Shown: positions 27,157 through 39,578 of the stretch, in pieces | Numbering within the stretch: the first letter of the stretch is position 1 | How the letters are laid out: each line of letters begins with the position of its first letter | Origin: Paenibacillus sp. D2_2 | GTDB lineage: Bacteria; Bacillota; Bacilli; Paenibacillales; Paenibacillaceae | Length of the DNA: 64,000 nt | Reading direction: 5' to 3' | Assembly: GCF_031199965.1 (NCBI RefSeq) | Contig: NZ_CP133605.1 | Coordinates: 1,768,501-1,832,500, forward strand | Made by a program: the position numbers and the translations under genes | The notes under the pieces: generated by a model | The model's input: only the letters and a program-made list of their open reading frames with translations | What the model was told of the DNA's origin: nothing | The model's database searches: none

Positions 27157-27677
27157 CTATTTGTTAGACCATGGGGAAAGTTCAGGAGCTTCGAGCACTT
27201 CGGACATCGTGATAATGAGTCCTGAGCCGATAAACATGCTCGCTGCAAATTTGGCGTTGGGTATTCCCGCTTTTCGAAACGCTGAGCAACTGTCTGGTGA
27301 ATGGAGGTGAAATGATCGCGTACAATCGCACGGATACCGGGTTCGGAAGTCGTAAATGCTTGCATCGTAACGAGCATCTCATCTCGGTGGGTTTTGACCA
27401 AGTCGCCAAAAGCACGGCCCATCACTTCTACAAGTTGTTCAGGTGGAGCTTCTACACGGACAAACGTTTCTTCAATTTTACCTTTGGCACGTTCTAGGAC
27501 GGCAATAAATAGTTCTTCTTTTGATTTGAAGAAATGAAAGACATATGGCTGTGTCACACCTGCTTCTTTCGCTATATTGGCCGTCGTTGTCTTGTAATAA
27601 CCATATTCGGCAAAGGAGGTGACGGCAGCATCAATGATTTGATCCTTGCGTGATGGCGATACATCTTTGGATGACAT
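27157..27677 (-). CDS. TetR-family transcriptional regulator (one frameshift)
   Basis: N-terminal TetR helix-turn-helix: KDQIIDAAVTSFAEYGYYKT then TTANIAKEAGVTQPYVFHFF. The ligand-binding domain frame breaks in the TTTT at 27271-27274 (plus strand); adding one base gives RFEKAGIPNAKFAASMFIGS and ends ...ELSPWSNK at 27157. Unrepaired, the frame reads out to 27075 in unrelated sequence. It probably represses itself and the downstream permease through the two palindromes flanking it. Confidence 0.88.
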
Positions 27678-27695
27678 GTTGAATCAGCACCTTTA

Positions 27696-27717
27696 TTATT
27701 TATTGATCAATAAATAA
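27696..27717. promoter_or_regulatory. Perfect 22-bp operator palindrome upstream of tetR
   Basis: TTATTTATTGA and its exact reverse complement TCAATAAATAA, 19 bp upstream of the tetR start codon. Expected binding site of the adjacent TetR protein. Confidence 0.75.
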
Positions 27718-27963
27718 AGTAATCTCATTTATGAAATTTGTCAATTAATTTTCTAGTTACATTATTTCTCGGATTTTCGAAGGGGCGATAAATTGCTAGG
27801 GAATGTGATTAGAGTTAACGTAAATGGAACTGTTACAAAAAATAAGATTGAATAATTATTAATAATAATGTATATTTATAACTAACGAAATTCCATCTCA
27901 CTCTAGCAGGGATTGATCTGAGAAATTCCTGGCCTAATGTCTCGTATTTCCAGGCGGATTATC
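27718..27963. other. AT-rich spacer, no gene seen
   Basis: Between the tetR operator and the pyr promoter. No open frame with a ribosome site and no strong hairpin recognised. Confidence 0.5.
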
Positions 27964-27992
27964 TTGACACAGAAGTTGCAATCTGTCATAAT
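27964..27992 (+). promoter_or_regulatory. SigA-type promoter of the pyr operon
   Basis: TTGACA (27964-27969), 17-bp spacer, CATAAT (27987-27992). Confidence 0.75.
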
Positions 27993-28017
27993 TCACATAA
28001 ATGAAATAGCACCTTTA

Positions 28018-28165
28018 ATTCAGTCCCGTGAGACTGGCAAGGTAACGTGAAGGGGATAACTGGGCACACTATGTTTAGTGATTATGTCCGGGATCCTTAT
28101 GACAGTCATAGTTATTTACTGTGACCAAGAGACTCCTTGCCTGATCAGGCAAGGAGTTTTTTTAT
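28018..28165 (+). promoter_or_regulatory. PyrR-dependent attenuator of the pyr operon
   Basis: CAGTCCCGTGAGACTGGCAAG at 28021 onward is the PyrR-binding-loop type sequence. The terminator is a perfect stem ACTCCTTGCCT (28132-28142) / AGGCAAGGAGT (28147-28157) with a T7 run. UMP-bound PyrR should stabilise the anti-antiterminator and let the terminator form. Confidence 0.85.
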
Positions 28166-28189
28166 GCGCCTTTCACGGAACCGGAATAA

Positions 28190-28759
<570 letters not shown>

Positions 28760-28760
28760 G

Positions 28761-29673
<913 letters not shown>

Positions 29674-29757
29674 GTTGCAGATTGCGACCGAACAATATCA
29701 ATTTTCTACTAAATTAACTTCAGACATATTAACGACTATAAGGACGGTGTATCTTCC

Positions 29758-31050
29758 ATGCAACTCATTATTCGTAATGCAAAGGTATTGAACGAGAACG
29801 GACAGCTGGAACTAAAAACAATCTATGTGCAGAACGGTGTAATCGATAAAGTGGAGGATGGCGCAGAAGCGGATATAAATCTCGATAAGGATGTCAAAGT
29901 CATTGAGGCTAATGGCAAGCTTGTGACACCAGGGTTCATCGATATGCATGTTCATCTGCGCGAACCGGGCTTTGAACATAAAGAGACGATCGAGACAGGT
30001 TCTCGATCTGCGGCAAAAGGCGGATTTACGACAATCGCTTGTATGCCGAATACAAGACCGGTTACGGATAATCCAGATACGGTAAAGCTTGTTCAAGAGA
30101 AAGCGAAAGAGGCCGGACTAGTGAATGTGCTGCCTTATGCGGCGATCACGAAGAGTGAGCTAGGCCGGGAGTTGACCGACTTCGCAGCTCTTAAGGAAGC
30201 CGGTGCGATCGGATTTACAGATGACGGAGTAGGTGTACAGAACGCTCAAATGATGAAGGACGCGATGAGCAAAGCCGCTTCCATGGGAATGCCGGTAATC
30301 GCGCACTGTGAAGATGACTCCTTGGTGGAAGGAGCACCGGTTGCCGAAGGTGAATTTGCCAGAAAGCATGGGTTCAAGGGAATACCAAATGAATCGGAAG
30401 CAATTCATGTCGGCCGTGATATTCTGCTCGCTGAAGCAACAGGAGTGCACTATCATGTATGCCATGTCAGTACAGAGCAGTCGATCCGCCTAATTCGCCA
30501 GGCAAAGGAGATCGGCATCAACGTGACCACGGAAATCTGTCCACATCATTTAGTTCTGTCCGAAGAGGACATCCCTGGTCTGGACGCTAATTGGAAGATG
30601 AATCCGCCACTAAGATCCAAGCGGGATGTTGAAGCATGCATTGCAGCACTTGAGGATGGCACGATCGATATCATCGTTACAGATCATGCTCCGCATAGTG
30701 AAGAGGAGAAGGCCAAGGGCATGCTCCAAGCACCATTTGGGATCGTCGGATTCGAGACAGCCTTCCCACTGCTATATACGAAGTTCGTTGTAACAGGTCG
30801 CTGGAGCCTTGAAATGCTAGTCAAACGGATGACATCTGACCCAGCTCGGGTATTCGGACTGTCGGTCGGAAAGCTTGCGCCTGGTGCTACTGCCGATTTG
30901 ACCATCATCGATCTCGAGCAAGAACGCAGTGTTGATCCACAGACGTTCGCCTCGAAGGGACGCAACACACCATTTACTGGCTGGAAGTTGAAGGGTTGGC
31001 CGACAGATACGATTGTTGCCGGGAAGCTGGTCTGGAGCGAGACTTTGTAA
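29758..31050 (+). CDS. pyrC: Dihydroorotase
   Basis: Zinc amidohydrolase that cyclises carbamoyl-aspartate to dihydroorotate. Metal ligands in GFIDMHVHLREPGFEHKETI (near residue 61), VIAHCEDDSL, CHVSTEQSIRLI and the catalytic Asp in IIVTDHAPHSEEEKAKG. 430 residues, class I dihydroorotase length. ATG preceded by AAGGACGGTGTATCTTCC. Complete and in operon order between pyrB and carA. Confidence 0.96.
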   Translation: MQLIIRNAKVLNENGQLELKTIYVQNGVIDKVEDGAEADINLDKDVKVIEANGKLVTPGFIDMHVHLREPGFEHKETIETGSRSAAKGGFTTIACMPNTRPVTDNPDTVKLVQEKAKEAGLVNVLPYAAITKSELGRELTDFAALKEAGAIGFTDDGVGVQNAQMMKDAMSKAASMGMPVIAHCEDDSLVEGAPVAEGEFARKHGFKGIPNESEAIHVGRDILLAEATGVHYHVCHVSTEQSIRLIRQAKEIGINVTTEICPHHLVLSEEDIPGLDANWKMNPPLRSKRDVEACIAALEDGTIDIIVTDHAPHSEEEKAKGMLQAPFGIVGFETAFPLLYTKFVVTGRWSLEMLVKRMTSDPARVFGLSVGKLAPGATADLTIIDLEQERSVDPQTFASKGRNTPFTGWKLKGWPTDTIVAGKLVWSETL

Positions 31051-31112
31051 AAGGAAGTTAATGAAGGATGATCTAGAGAATATAGAAGTGTATAAAAAGG
31101 AGTGCAAAGAGG

Positions 31113-32245
31113 ATGCAGGCAAGATTGTTATTGGAAGACGGCACGCTGTTCACGGGCAAATCGTTCGGAGCGGAAGTGGAAAAAGCGGCGAAGTCGTTTT
31201 TAATACCGGGATTACGGGGTATCAAGAGGTATTGTCTGATCCTTCCTACTGTGGTCAGATCGTAACCATGACACACCCGCTGATTGGCAACTACGGAATT
31301 TCTCGCGATGATTTCGAATCAATCGCGCCTTCGATTCATGGCTTCATTGTGCGCAGGTATGAGCCAAGACCAAGTAACTGGAGAGCGGAATGCAGTCTGG
31401 GAGATCTACTTAAGGAGTATGGCATTCCTGGGATTACAGATATTGATACACGGATGTTGACTCGGATTATTCGTCATCATGGCACGATGAAGGGGATTCT
31501 CACAACCTCTTCGAAATCGGTCGAAGAACTGCAAGAGATGGTAGCGGCAGCTAGCATTGAGGAGCTTCGTAACCAAGTAGCGCGGACCTCAACACAGCAT
31601 ATCTACAGCAGCCCGGGCACGAAGGAGCGCATCGTCCTTGTTGATTTCGGTGCCAAGAGTGGTATCTTACGAGAGCTTAACCAACGGGATTGTGATGTCG
31701 TCATCGTGCCGCATGATACGACAGCCGAAGAAATTCGTCGCCTCAATCCAGATGGGATTCAATTGTCCAACGGCCCTGGTGACCCCAAAGATGTACCATA
31801 TGCCGCTAAAATGATCTCTGAGCTCCTCGGTGAATATCCGATCTTCGGAATTTGCTTGGGACATCAGCTATTATCGCTGGCTTGTGGCGCCGATACAGAG
31901 AAATTGAAGTTCGGGCATCGCGGCGGCAATCATCCGGTTAAAGAGCTGGCAACGGGACGTTGTCATATCACTTCGCAGAATCACGGCTATACCGTTAACG
32001 AAGCCTCGATCGAGGGCACGGACCTGGAAATTACCCACATCAACAATAATGATAAGACGGTTGAAGGAGTTAGACATAAGAAATATCCAGCCTTCTCTGT
32101 TCAGTATCATCCTGAGGCATCTCCAGGGCCGCTTGATAACAGCTATCTGTTTGACCGCTTCATAGAAATGATCCGTGAGCATAAGAAACAACATCCGAGA
32201 AAACCGCGTCAGATTGAACTGATGGCTGCTACGAAAGGGGAATAA
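31113..32245 (+). CDS. carA: Carbamoyl-phosphate synthase small subunit (one frameshift)
   Basis: Glutamine amidotransferase subunit that delivers ammonia to CarB. The true start ATG 31113 ([20 protein letters not shown]) follows AGTGCAAAGAGG. The frame breaks at GG 31187-31188; a third G gives [20 protein letters not shown] and the downstream protein is intact, with the class I GATase nucleophile in [16 protein letters not shown] (near residue 246) and [13 protein letters not shown] longer open frame starting at 31013 reads through the carA start in the wrong phase and is not its N-terminus. Confidence 0.93.
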
Positions 32246-32250
32246 TAACT

Positions 32251-35200
32251 ATGCCGATTAATAAAGAGATGAAGAAGATTCTTGTCATCGGTTCCGGCCC
32301 GATTGTCATCGGGCAAGCCGCTGAGTTTGATTATGCCGGAACCCAGGCTTGCCAAGCATTGAGAGAAGAAGGCGTAGAAGTTGTCCTCATTAATAGCAAC
32401 CCGGCCACGATTATGACAGATACGAATATGGCTGATAAAGTATATATTGAGCCGATTACACTTGATTTTGTAACGCAGATTATTCGCCAGGAACGTCCTG
32501 ATGGATTACTGCCGACGCTTGGCGGACAAACCGGCCTGAATATGGCGGTAGATTAGCCCGCGCGGGTGTGCTAGAACGCGAGAATGTGAAGCTGCTAGGA
32601 ACGCAGTTAACTTCAATTGAAAAAGCGGAAGATCGCGATTTGTTCCGCGAATTGATGCGTGAGCTGGAGCAGCCGGTACCGGAGAGCATCATTATTACGA
32701 CGGTAGGAGAAGCGCTAGGCTTCGCAGACGAAATAGGTTATCCGGTGATTGTTCGTCCGGCTTATACGCTGGGCGGTACTGGCGGCGGGATCTGTATGAA
32801 CGTAGAAGAATTGAAAGAAATCGTTGCCTCGGGTATCCGCTATAGTCCTATCGGGCAATGTCTGATTGAGAAATCGATCGCTGGAATGAAGGAAATCGAA
32901 TATGAAGTTATGCGCGATGCTAATGACAACTGTATCGTTGTCTGTAATATGGAGAACTTCGACCCGGTTGGCGTTCACACCGGTGACAGTATCGTAGTAG
33001 CACCAAGTCAGACGCTGTCCGACCGTGAGTATCAAATGCTTCGCTCGGCTTCACTGAAGATTATCCGCGCATTGGAGATTGAGGGTGGCTGTAACGTACA
33101 GTTCGCACTTGATCCACAAAGCTATCAATACTATGTCATTGAAGTGAATCCACGGGTCAGCCGTTCATCGGCACTTGCCTCGAAAGCAACCGGCTATCCA
33201 ATTGCCAAGATGGCAGCCAAGATCGCTCTTGGTTATACGCTTGATGAAATTGTCAATCCCGTGACAGGTCAGACTTATGCCTGCTTCGAGCCAACACTGG
33301 ATTATATCGTTAGTAAAATTCCGCGCTGGCCTTTCGATAAATTTGTGCATGCCAATCGTAAACTTGGAACGCAAATGAAAGCGACTGGAGAAGTAATGGC
33401 GATCGGCCGGACGTTTGAGGAGTCAATCCAAAAAGCAGTTCGTTCCCTGGAGATTGGTACTCATCGCTTGTATCTGAAAGGATCGGATGAGTTAGATAAA
33501 GATACGTTGAACAAGCGCCTTGCCAAGGCTGATGACGAGCGGCTGTTCCTGGTTGCTGAAGCGTTCCGCCGCGGCTATGAGCTGCAGGAGATTCAGGACC
33601 TGACAAGTATCGATTGGTGGTTCCTCGATAAGATTGAGAGATTGGTACAGTTCGAGAGCCGGATCTCCGGTGAGACAGAATTAAGTAAAGCAACTCTATA
33701 TGAAGCAAAAAGATTGGGTTTCACCGACCGCGCGATTGCTGAACTACGCTCAGCCGGACACCCCGGGGCCTCGCTTGTGACGGAAGCTAGCGTAACGGCT
33801 TTCCGTAAGGAGCAGGGTATCCGTCCAGTCTACAAGATGGTCGATACTTGTGCGGCAGAGTTCGAAGCTTCAACTCCATACTACTACTCAACCTATGAGA
33901 CAGAGAACGAAGTCATCCACACGGATAAAGAGAAGATCATCGTGCTTGGTTCGGGGCCGATCCGAATTGGCCAAGGGATAGAGTTCGACTACTCCACAGT
34001 ACACGCTGTATGGGCGATTCAGAATGCCGGCTATGAGGCGGTTATTATCAATAATAATCCGGAGACGGTATCGACAGACTTCAATACATCTGACCGCTTG
34101 TACTTCGAGCCACTCTTCTTCGAGGATGTTATGCATGTCATCGAGCAGGAGAATCCGATAGGAGTAATTGTTCAATTCGGTGGACAAACGGCGATTAATC
34201 TAGCAGCCCCGTTAGAAGCGGCTGGCGTGCGGATTATCGGCACTTCGTTAGAAAGCATTGATGAGGCGGAGGATCGCAAGCGGTTCGAAGCTCTCTTATC
34301 CAAACTGAACATTGCTCAGCCTAAGGGAAACACTGTGACTTCCGTGGATGAAGCGGTTGGAACTGCACGCTCACTCGGTTATCCGGTTCTAGTGCGTCCA
34401 TCCTATGTACTGGGCGGACGGGCGATGGAGATTGTCTACTCTGATGAGGACCTGCTACGCTACATGGAGGAAGCGGTGAAGATCAATCCGCAGCATCCAG
34501 TACTGATTGACCGCTACATGCTCGGCAAAGAGGTAGAGGTCGATGCGATCTGTGACGGTGAGACCGTATTGATTCCAGGCATTATGGAGCATATCGAACG
34601 GGCAGGTGTTCACTCCGGTGACTCGATCGCGGTATATCCACCGCAGCATCTGTCTGCGGAGCTGAAGGAGAAGATCGTCGACATCACGATCAGGATTGCC
34701 AAAGAACTGAAGACGATTGGTCTGGTTAACATCCAGTTCGTCATCTTCCAGAACGAGGTATACGTGATCGAGGTTAACCCTCGCTCCTCCCGTACTGTAC
34801 CGTTCCTTAGCAAAGTAACGAACATTCCGATGGCGAATGTAGCGACAAAATGTATTCTTGGTGAGAAGCTGAAGGACCTCGGTTATGAAGAAGGTATGTG
34901 GCCGGAAAGCGATCAGGTATCTGTGAAGGTGCCCGTGTTCTCCTTCGCCAAGCTGCGCCGCGTTGAGCCGACCCTAGGTCCAGAAATGAAGTCCACGGGT
35001 GAAGTTATGGGCCGTGATCCACGGTATGCCAAGGCCCTGTACAAAGGCTTGGTGGGAGCAGGAATGAAAATACCGGTAAGCGGAGCGATCATTGCTACGG
35101 TATCTGACAAAGATAAGGAAGAAGCGGTAGAATTGCTGCGCGGCTTCTATAACCTTGGTTATAAAATTATCGCAACCTCGGGCACAGCTTCGGCGCTGGA

Positions 35201-35462
35201 AGAGGCGGACATCCGCGTAACTACAGTGAATAAGCTGAAGGATGGGGAACCGAATATTCTCGATCTGATTCGCAACGGCCAAGCTCACTTCGTTATCAAT
35301 ACGCTGACGAAAGGTAAAGAGCCTGAGCGTGACGGATTCCGGATTCGCCGTGAAGCGGTGGAGAACGGCGTGGTGTGCATGACTTCGCTGGATACAGTTC
35401 GCGCACTACTGGAAATGTTAGAGACACTCAACTTCTCTTCACAGGCTATGCCACGGACTTAA
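32251..35462 (+). CDS. carB: Carbamoyl-phosphate synthase large subunit (one frameshift)
   Basis: Large, duplicated ATP-grasp synthetase making carbamoyl phosphate. Repaired length about 1070 residues. First half: [20 protein letters not shown] and [12 protein letters not shown]; second half: [20 protein letters not shown] and [13 protein letters not shown]-terminal MGS-like allosteric domain ([16 protein letters not shown]). The frame breaks near 32551-32554 after LNMAVD; one extra A or T restores [22 protein letters not shown] 32251 follows AAAGGGGAATAATAACT. Confidence 0.95.
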
Positions 35463-35550
35463 TTAATAGATAATAAACAATTGATATTCAATGCGGCTCC
35501 GGAGGCTTAAGCTTCGGGGCCGTGAGTATGACAGGAGGAAGGCAAGAAAC

Positions 35551-36288
35551 ATGAATATATTCGAACAAGCCGCAGGAAGATTAATGGTTGCTCTGGATTG
35601 CCCAACAGTGGAGCAAGCTAGACAACTCATCGACACACTGGAGGGGATCCCTTGTTATATGAAGGTAGGGATGCAGCTCTATTACAGCGAGGGACCGGAC
35701 TTTGTCCGTGAATTGAAGGATCGCGGATATTCTGTTTTCCTTGATTTGAAAATGCATGATATCCCTAACACAGTCAAGAATGGTGCAATTAGCATCACTT
35801 CGCTCGGTGTAGATATGTTCAATGTTCATGCCGCTGGAGGATTGAAGATGATGAAGGCTGCCAAGGAAGGTGTACTGGAAGCGATGGCAGCATCTCCATC
35901 ACTGAAGCAGCCGATTCTGATCGGAGTAACACAGCTCACGAGCACGGATCAGACCATGCTCAATGAAGAGCTCGGGATTCCGGGTACGGTTGAACAATCG
36001 GTTGTCTCTTATGCTCAGCTTACGAAGGAAGCAGGATTAGATGGAGTTGTTGCTTCGCCGCTAGAAGTGCAGGCGATTAAGAGTACTTGCGGTACAGACT
36101 TCAAGACAGTTACACCAGGAATTCGCCCAGCAGGAAGTGCTGCAGGTGACCAGTCACGTACATTAACTCCGCTGGAAGCAATACAACAGGGAACGGACTA
36201 CATCGTTGTAGGCCAGCCGATTATATCTGCCCCAAGCCCAAGAGAGGCAGCGCTACAAATTATTGAGGAGATGAAACAAGCATGGTAA
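35551..36288 (+). CDS. pyrF: Orotidine-5'-phosphate decarboxylase
   Basis: Decarboxylates OMP to UMP. The catalytic Asp-Lys-Asp array is in FLDLKMHDIPNTVK near residue 65; LMVALDCPTVEQARQLID, TPGIRPAG and IVVGQPIISAPSP complete the barrel. 245 residues. ATG 35551 follows ACAGGAGGAAGGCAAGAAAC. It overlaps pyrE by 7 bp. In B. subtilis pyrK and pyrD lie between carB and pyrF; here only 88 bp separate them. Confidence 0.96.
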   Translation: MNIFEQAAGRLMVALDCPTVEQARQLIDTLEGIPCYMKVGMQLYYSEGPDFVRELKDRGYSVFLDLKMHDIPNTVKNGAISITSLGVDMFNVHAAGGLKMMKAAKEGVLEAMAASPSLKQPILIGVTQLTSTDQTMLNEELGIPGTVEQSVVSYAQLTKEAGLDGVVASPLEVQAIKSTCGTDFKTVTPGIRPAGSAAGDQSRTLTPLEAIQQGTDYIVVGQPIISAPSPREAALQIIEEMKQAW

Positions 36289-36938
36289 ATACAAATTCTA
36301 TGGCTAATCAAATTGCAGGTCGTCTGCTTGATATTGAGGCAGTTGCGCTCCGCCCTCGTGATCCTTTCACTTGGACTTCAGGGATCAAATCTCCAATCTA
36401 TTGTGACAATCGCTTAACAATGTCTTATCCGGAAATCCGCGATCTGATCGCTGAATCCTTTGCAGCTGTAATCCGTGAGTCTTATCCAGAGGCCGAGGTT
36501 ATTGCCGGGACAGCAACGGCGGGAATTCCCCATGCCGCATTCGTATCGCAGAAGCTGGGCTTACCGATGGCTTACATTCGCGACAAGGCCAAGGGCCATG
36601 GCAAGGAGAATCAAATCGAAGGTTTGATTAAGCCGGGACAGAAGGTCATCGTCATCGAGGATCTAATCTCAACAGGTGGCAGCTCGATCAAAGCTGCAGA
36701 AGCAGTTCGTGCCGTTGGCGCAGAGCCGCTAGTTGTGCTGGCCATTTTCAGCTATCAATTGGACAAGGCAGTCAATGCCTTCGCAGATGCAGGAATACCG
36801 CTGCAGACCCTGTCCAATTATTCTGCACTGATCGAGGTCGCTGTAGAACGCGGTGTCATCAAAACAGAGGATCTGGACTTGCTGAAATCCTGGAGACAAG
36901 ACCCATCTTCTTTGGCAAATAATCTACGAAGAACATAG
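36282..36938 (+). CDS. pyrE: Orotate phosphoribosyltransferase
   Basis: Couples orotate and PRPP to give OMP. The PRPP motif is VIVIEDLISTGGSSIKAAEA near residue 122; FTWTSGIKSPIYCDNRLTMS and AYIRDKAKGHGKENQIEG are family blocks. 218 residues. The ATG overlaps the end of pyrF, so translation is coupled. Last gene of the pyr operon, followed by a hairpin and T-run. Confidence 0.96.
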   Translation: MVNTNSMANQIAGRLLDIEAVALRPRDPFTWTSGIKSPIYCDNRLTMSYPEIRDLIAESFAAVIRESYPEAEVIAGTATAGIPHAAFVSQKLGLPMAYIRDKAKGHGKENQIEGLIKPGQKVIVIEDLISTGGSSIKAAEAVRAVGAEPLVVLAIFSYQLDKAVNAFADAGIPLQTLSNYSALIEVAVERGVIKTEDLDLLKSWRQDPSSLANNLRRT

Positions 36939-36942
36939 TTAT

Positions 36943-37022
36943 AGAGTCATATCCAGCTTTCCATCCGAAATGGTTGCTTTGCCAACACATGAGGATCGAG
37001 GTACGGGTTATGACTCTTTTTT
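36943..37022 (+). terminator. Terminator after pyrE
   Basis: AGAGTCATA (36943-36951) pairs with TATGACTCT (37009-37017), followed by a T-run; the loop is long (57 nt). Confidence 0.65.
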
Positions 37023-37080
37023 ACGACAAATTAAGTTACCTATGCTATGGTATATTTATCAGAGATAAGGGTGATTAATT

Positions 37081-37626
37081 TTGTCAAATCGGAGACGAGC
37101 GTTGTTCATTAGCTCAATCGTACTAAATGCGGTATTTGTCATTATGATTGCATTTCTGTCTTATCGACTTACTCAGCTTGATCAGGACCCTGAGCTTTAT
37201 AGTTTTGATTTGGCAACAGATGATTTCTATATCAGAAATATTGAGATGGTCGTATATCCGGATTCGATTTATGTTGGGGAACAATATTTGGATCGGAATG
37301 GGGACGAGAAAACCTTCGATGGCATCAGTTATGGCTTGAAACTTGGAGGTCATATGGTAGCATCAGTGAGTCAGGCGGATGATCCTTTCACCTTACCAGA
37401 TGCGGCAGGTGGACGAATTATGATGCCGACCAACAATTTGATCAAGCGTGTTAAGATCGGCAATGTAGATAGCTTGGAAGTAACTATAGAATATACGGTG
37501 GATGGTAAGGCTAAGAATGTAAGCGAACAATTTTCGCTAAATGAAGTGAAGGAAGTTTCCAGGAATGGACAACGGCCCGTGATCCAATTATCAGATCAAG
37601 GGACTGTAATGACCTATCATTATTAG
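37081..37626 (+). CDS. Membrane-anchored protein of unknown function
   Basis: 181-residue protein starting with TTG after AAGGGTGATTAATT. A basic start (MSNRRRA) and one hydrophobic segment (LFISSIVLNAVFVIMIAFLS) predict a single N-terminal anchor, with a mostly beta-type extracytoplasmic domain (DFYIRNIEMVVYPDSIYVGE; LEVTIEYTVDGKAKNVSEQF). I recognise no family. It sits alone between the pyr terminator and its own terminator. Confidence 0.7.
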   Translation: MSNRRRALFISSIVLNAVFVIMIAFLSYRLTQLDQDPELYSFDLATDDFYIRNIEMVVYPDSIYVGEQYLDRNGDEKTFDGISYGLKLGGHMVASVSQADDPFTLPDAAGGRIMMPTNNLIKRVKIGNVDSLEVTIEYTVDGKAKNVSEQFSLNEVKEVSRNGQRPVIQLSDQGTVMTYHY

Positions 37627-37652
37627 ACAACGGAGGCAGCACAGCCTTCATA

Positions 37653-37700
37653 AAAAAACAGTGTGATATAGCGGTCTACCCGCGGATCACACTGTTTTTA
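37653..37700. terminator. Bidirectional terminator
   Basis: AAAAACAGTGTGAT (37654-37667) pairs with ATCACACTGTTTTT (37686-37699); A and T runs on both sides serve the upstream gene and the converging glycosidase gene. Confidence 0.88.
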
Positions 37701-37719
37701 CTTTACCAACTAAGGTCAT

Positions 37720-39305
37720 CTATTGCGCCATATATTTAGCCATATTGCGTAGGCTCGGCCATATGCCTGGGAAATCTCCGCCTATATGCCAATAGGCGAA
37801 TCCGGCAATGCCCCGCTCAGAAGCCATTTTGTATTTCTGAGAGAGTGAACGGGTCTCCTCTAGCCATAGCTGATGGGTAACTCCATTAGCCTGATAACTA
37901 GCCTTATACTGACCCAAATCTTCTTTCCAATTTAGTCCGGCCCCGAACTTTTGAATTCGTGCATTCTGCTCAGATAACGAGACATCCTCGGATGAGACTG
38001 CCCCGGTCTTGTTGTTAACAGTCCAATCCTGGTTGTACAACGGCAGTGCCAGGATGACCTTGGAAGCAGGAACCTTCTTCAGCAAGGTATCAAGTCCGTG
38101 CTCCAACCAAGGAATGGAGGACACGGAGCCAGGGTTGGGAGATCCCGACCAATGCTCGTCGTAGCCCATCAGAACGATGTAATCGGCGCTTCTACCAAGG
38201 CTAGCATAATCAAAAGCTTCCGTCCAATCCGTATTCCAATCCGGAGAGACGTTGACGGACAGCTGGCACCAACTGTATGCAATTGTGCCGCTAGCTCGGC
38301 CGTAAAAGCGGTCATTGCTTCGCGGTCCTTCGGGGCTACATTTTCGAAATCGAGATTAAGGCCCTGTAAGCCGTACTTCACGACTGCCGCTTTAAGCTGG
38401 GCAATGAAACTTGTCGCTTCTTGCTTCGAGCTCAGCATGGCATGCGTGTTTTCTTGCGAAGAACGGTTGCCGACCATCGCCCATATCTTTTTGTTATTCT
38501 GCTTGGCCCAGCTGATCAAAGAGGTGTCAACATAATTGGCCATCGAACCGTCTTGATTAAGGAAGAACCAGCGCGGTGATAGAACATTGATATTGGATTT
38601 GCTAATCGAGCGTTCATATTCTTCCGTAGTTTGTCCGTATTGCCAGCCGATTTGAATGGAATCTGGCACTTTCGGATTGATTTTTTGCTGCCATTTTTCA
38701 TTCTGTAGCACTCTGTACAGTAGCATAGCTGCTTCCTGTCTGGTTAGGGCTTGATTAGGATGGAATGCGCCATCGCTTCCTTCCATGAGGCCTAGGCCAG
38801 CTGCAGCGGCGACATAGGGCCGTGCCCATTCGGCAATAGAGGCCCGATCATTGAAACCGCTAAGCCCATAAGTTCCAGTCTGTTCTTTCAAGGCGCGGAT
38901 AAGCAGGGCTGCCGCTTCCTGTCTGGTGATAGATTGTGCTGGAGAGAACGTGCCATTTCCGTTCCCGGTAACGAGACCAAGCTCACTAGCAGCCTGAATG
39001 GTCTCATAATACCAAGCTTGCTTCTTCACATCGGTATACGTAGGGACAGCCGGCGTGACTGGCTCCATATGTAGCAGACGAACAAGTGTGGTGGCAAATT
39101 CTGCGCGGGTCATTGCTTGTCGCGGTGAGAAGAGTTGATTGCTTGTGCCATTCATTATATTTTTCTCGTGCAGATAGATAATTGCATCCTTAGCGTAGCT
39201 CTGTCCGATATCTTGGAATGGGAGCTCGCTGTTCTTCGCAAAGGTAAGAGGTTCTATCATGAACAGACAAGCAAGCAGGAGAAGAGTGATTCTAGTGATC
39301 TTCAT
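37720..39305 (-). CDS. SLH-domain glycoside hydrolase family 18 protein (one frameshift)
   Basis: Secreted, wall-attached GH18 glycosidase. A signal peptide (MKITRITLLLLACLFMIEPL) is followed by three SLH domains for anchoring to wall polymers (FQDIGQSYAKDAIIYLHEK, TRAEFATTLVRLL, YTDVKKQAWYYETIQAASEL, TRQEAAMLLYRVL) and a GH18 barrel whose acid is in GLQGLNLDFENV. The frame breaks at 38264; one extra base gives TVGAKLSVNVSPDWNTDWTE, and the C-terminal part ends GFAYWHIGGDFPGIWPSL. Related to spore-cortex or chitin-type hydrolases; substrate not predictable. Start at ATG complement 39303-39305 behind AGAGGACCCACAAC. Confidence 0.87.
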
Positions 39306-39578
39306 GTTGTGGGTCCTCTTTTCCGGTATATAGTAGAGGTGCATTAATAGAAACCCCTGCTATACTATCAGAAAAGAAGTGATCTATCAGTATTAAAATT
39401 TTGGAAATAAAGGTAGCAATTATATAATCTCATTTTCGTAAAAATTGTTGTAACTTTTTGCCATGTATTTTCGTTTATAATGCATAGCGTATGGGATATG
39501 TGGGCCAAGCGGCGTAATGCTCTAGTTATCCACTAACGTTAATCACAAAAATAGATCAATATAGGAGACCGATACAAG

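Noticed and set aside
31013..31112. Open frame extending carA upstream to 31013
   Set aside because: It reads across the carA ribosome site in the wrong phase; the true N-terminus begins at 31113 and is shifted into the downstream frame by the missing G at 31187.
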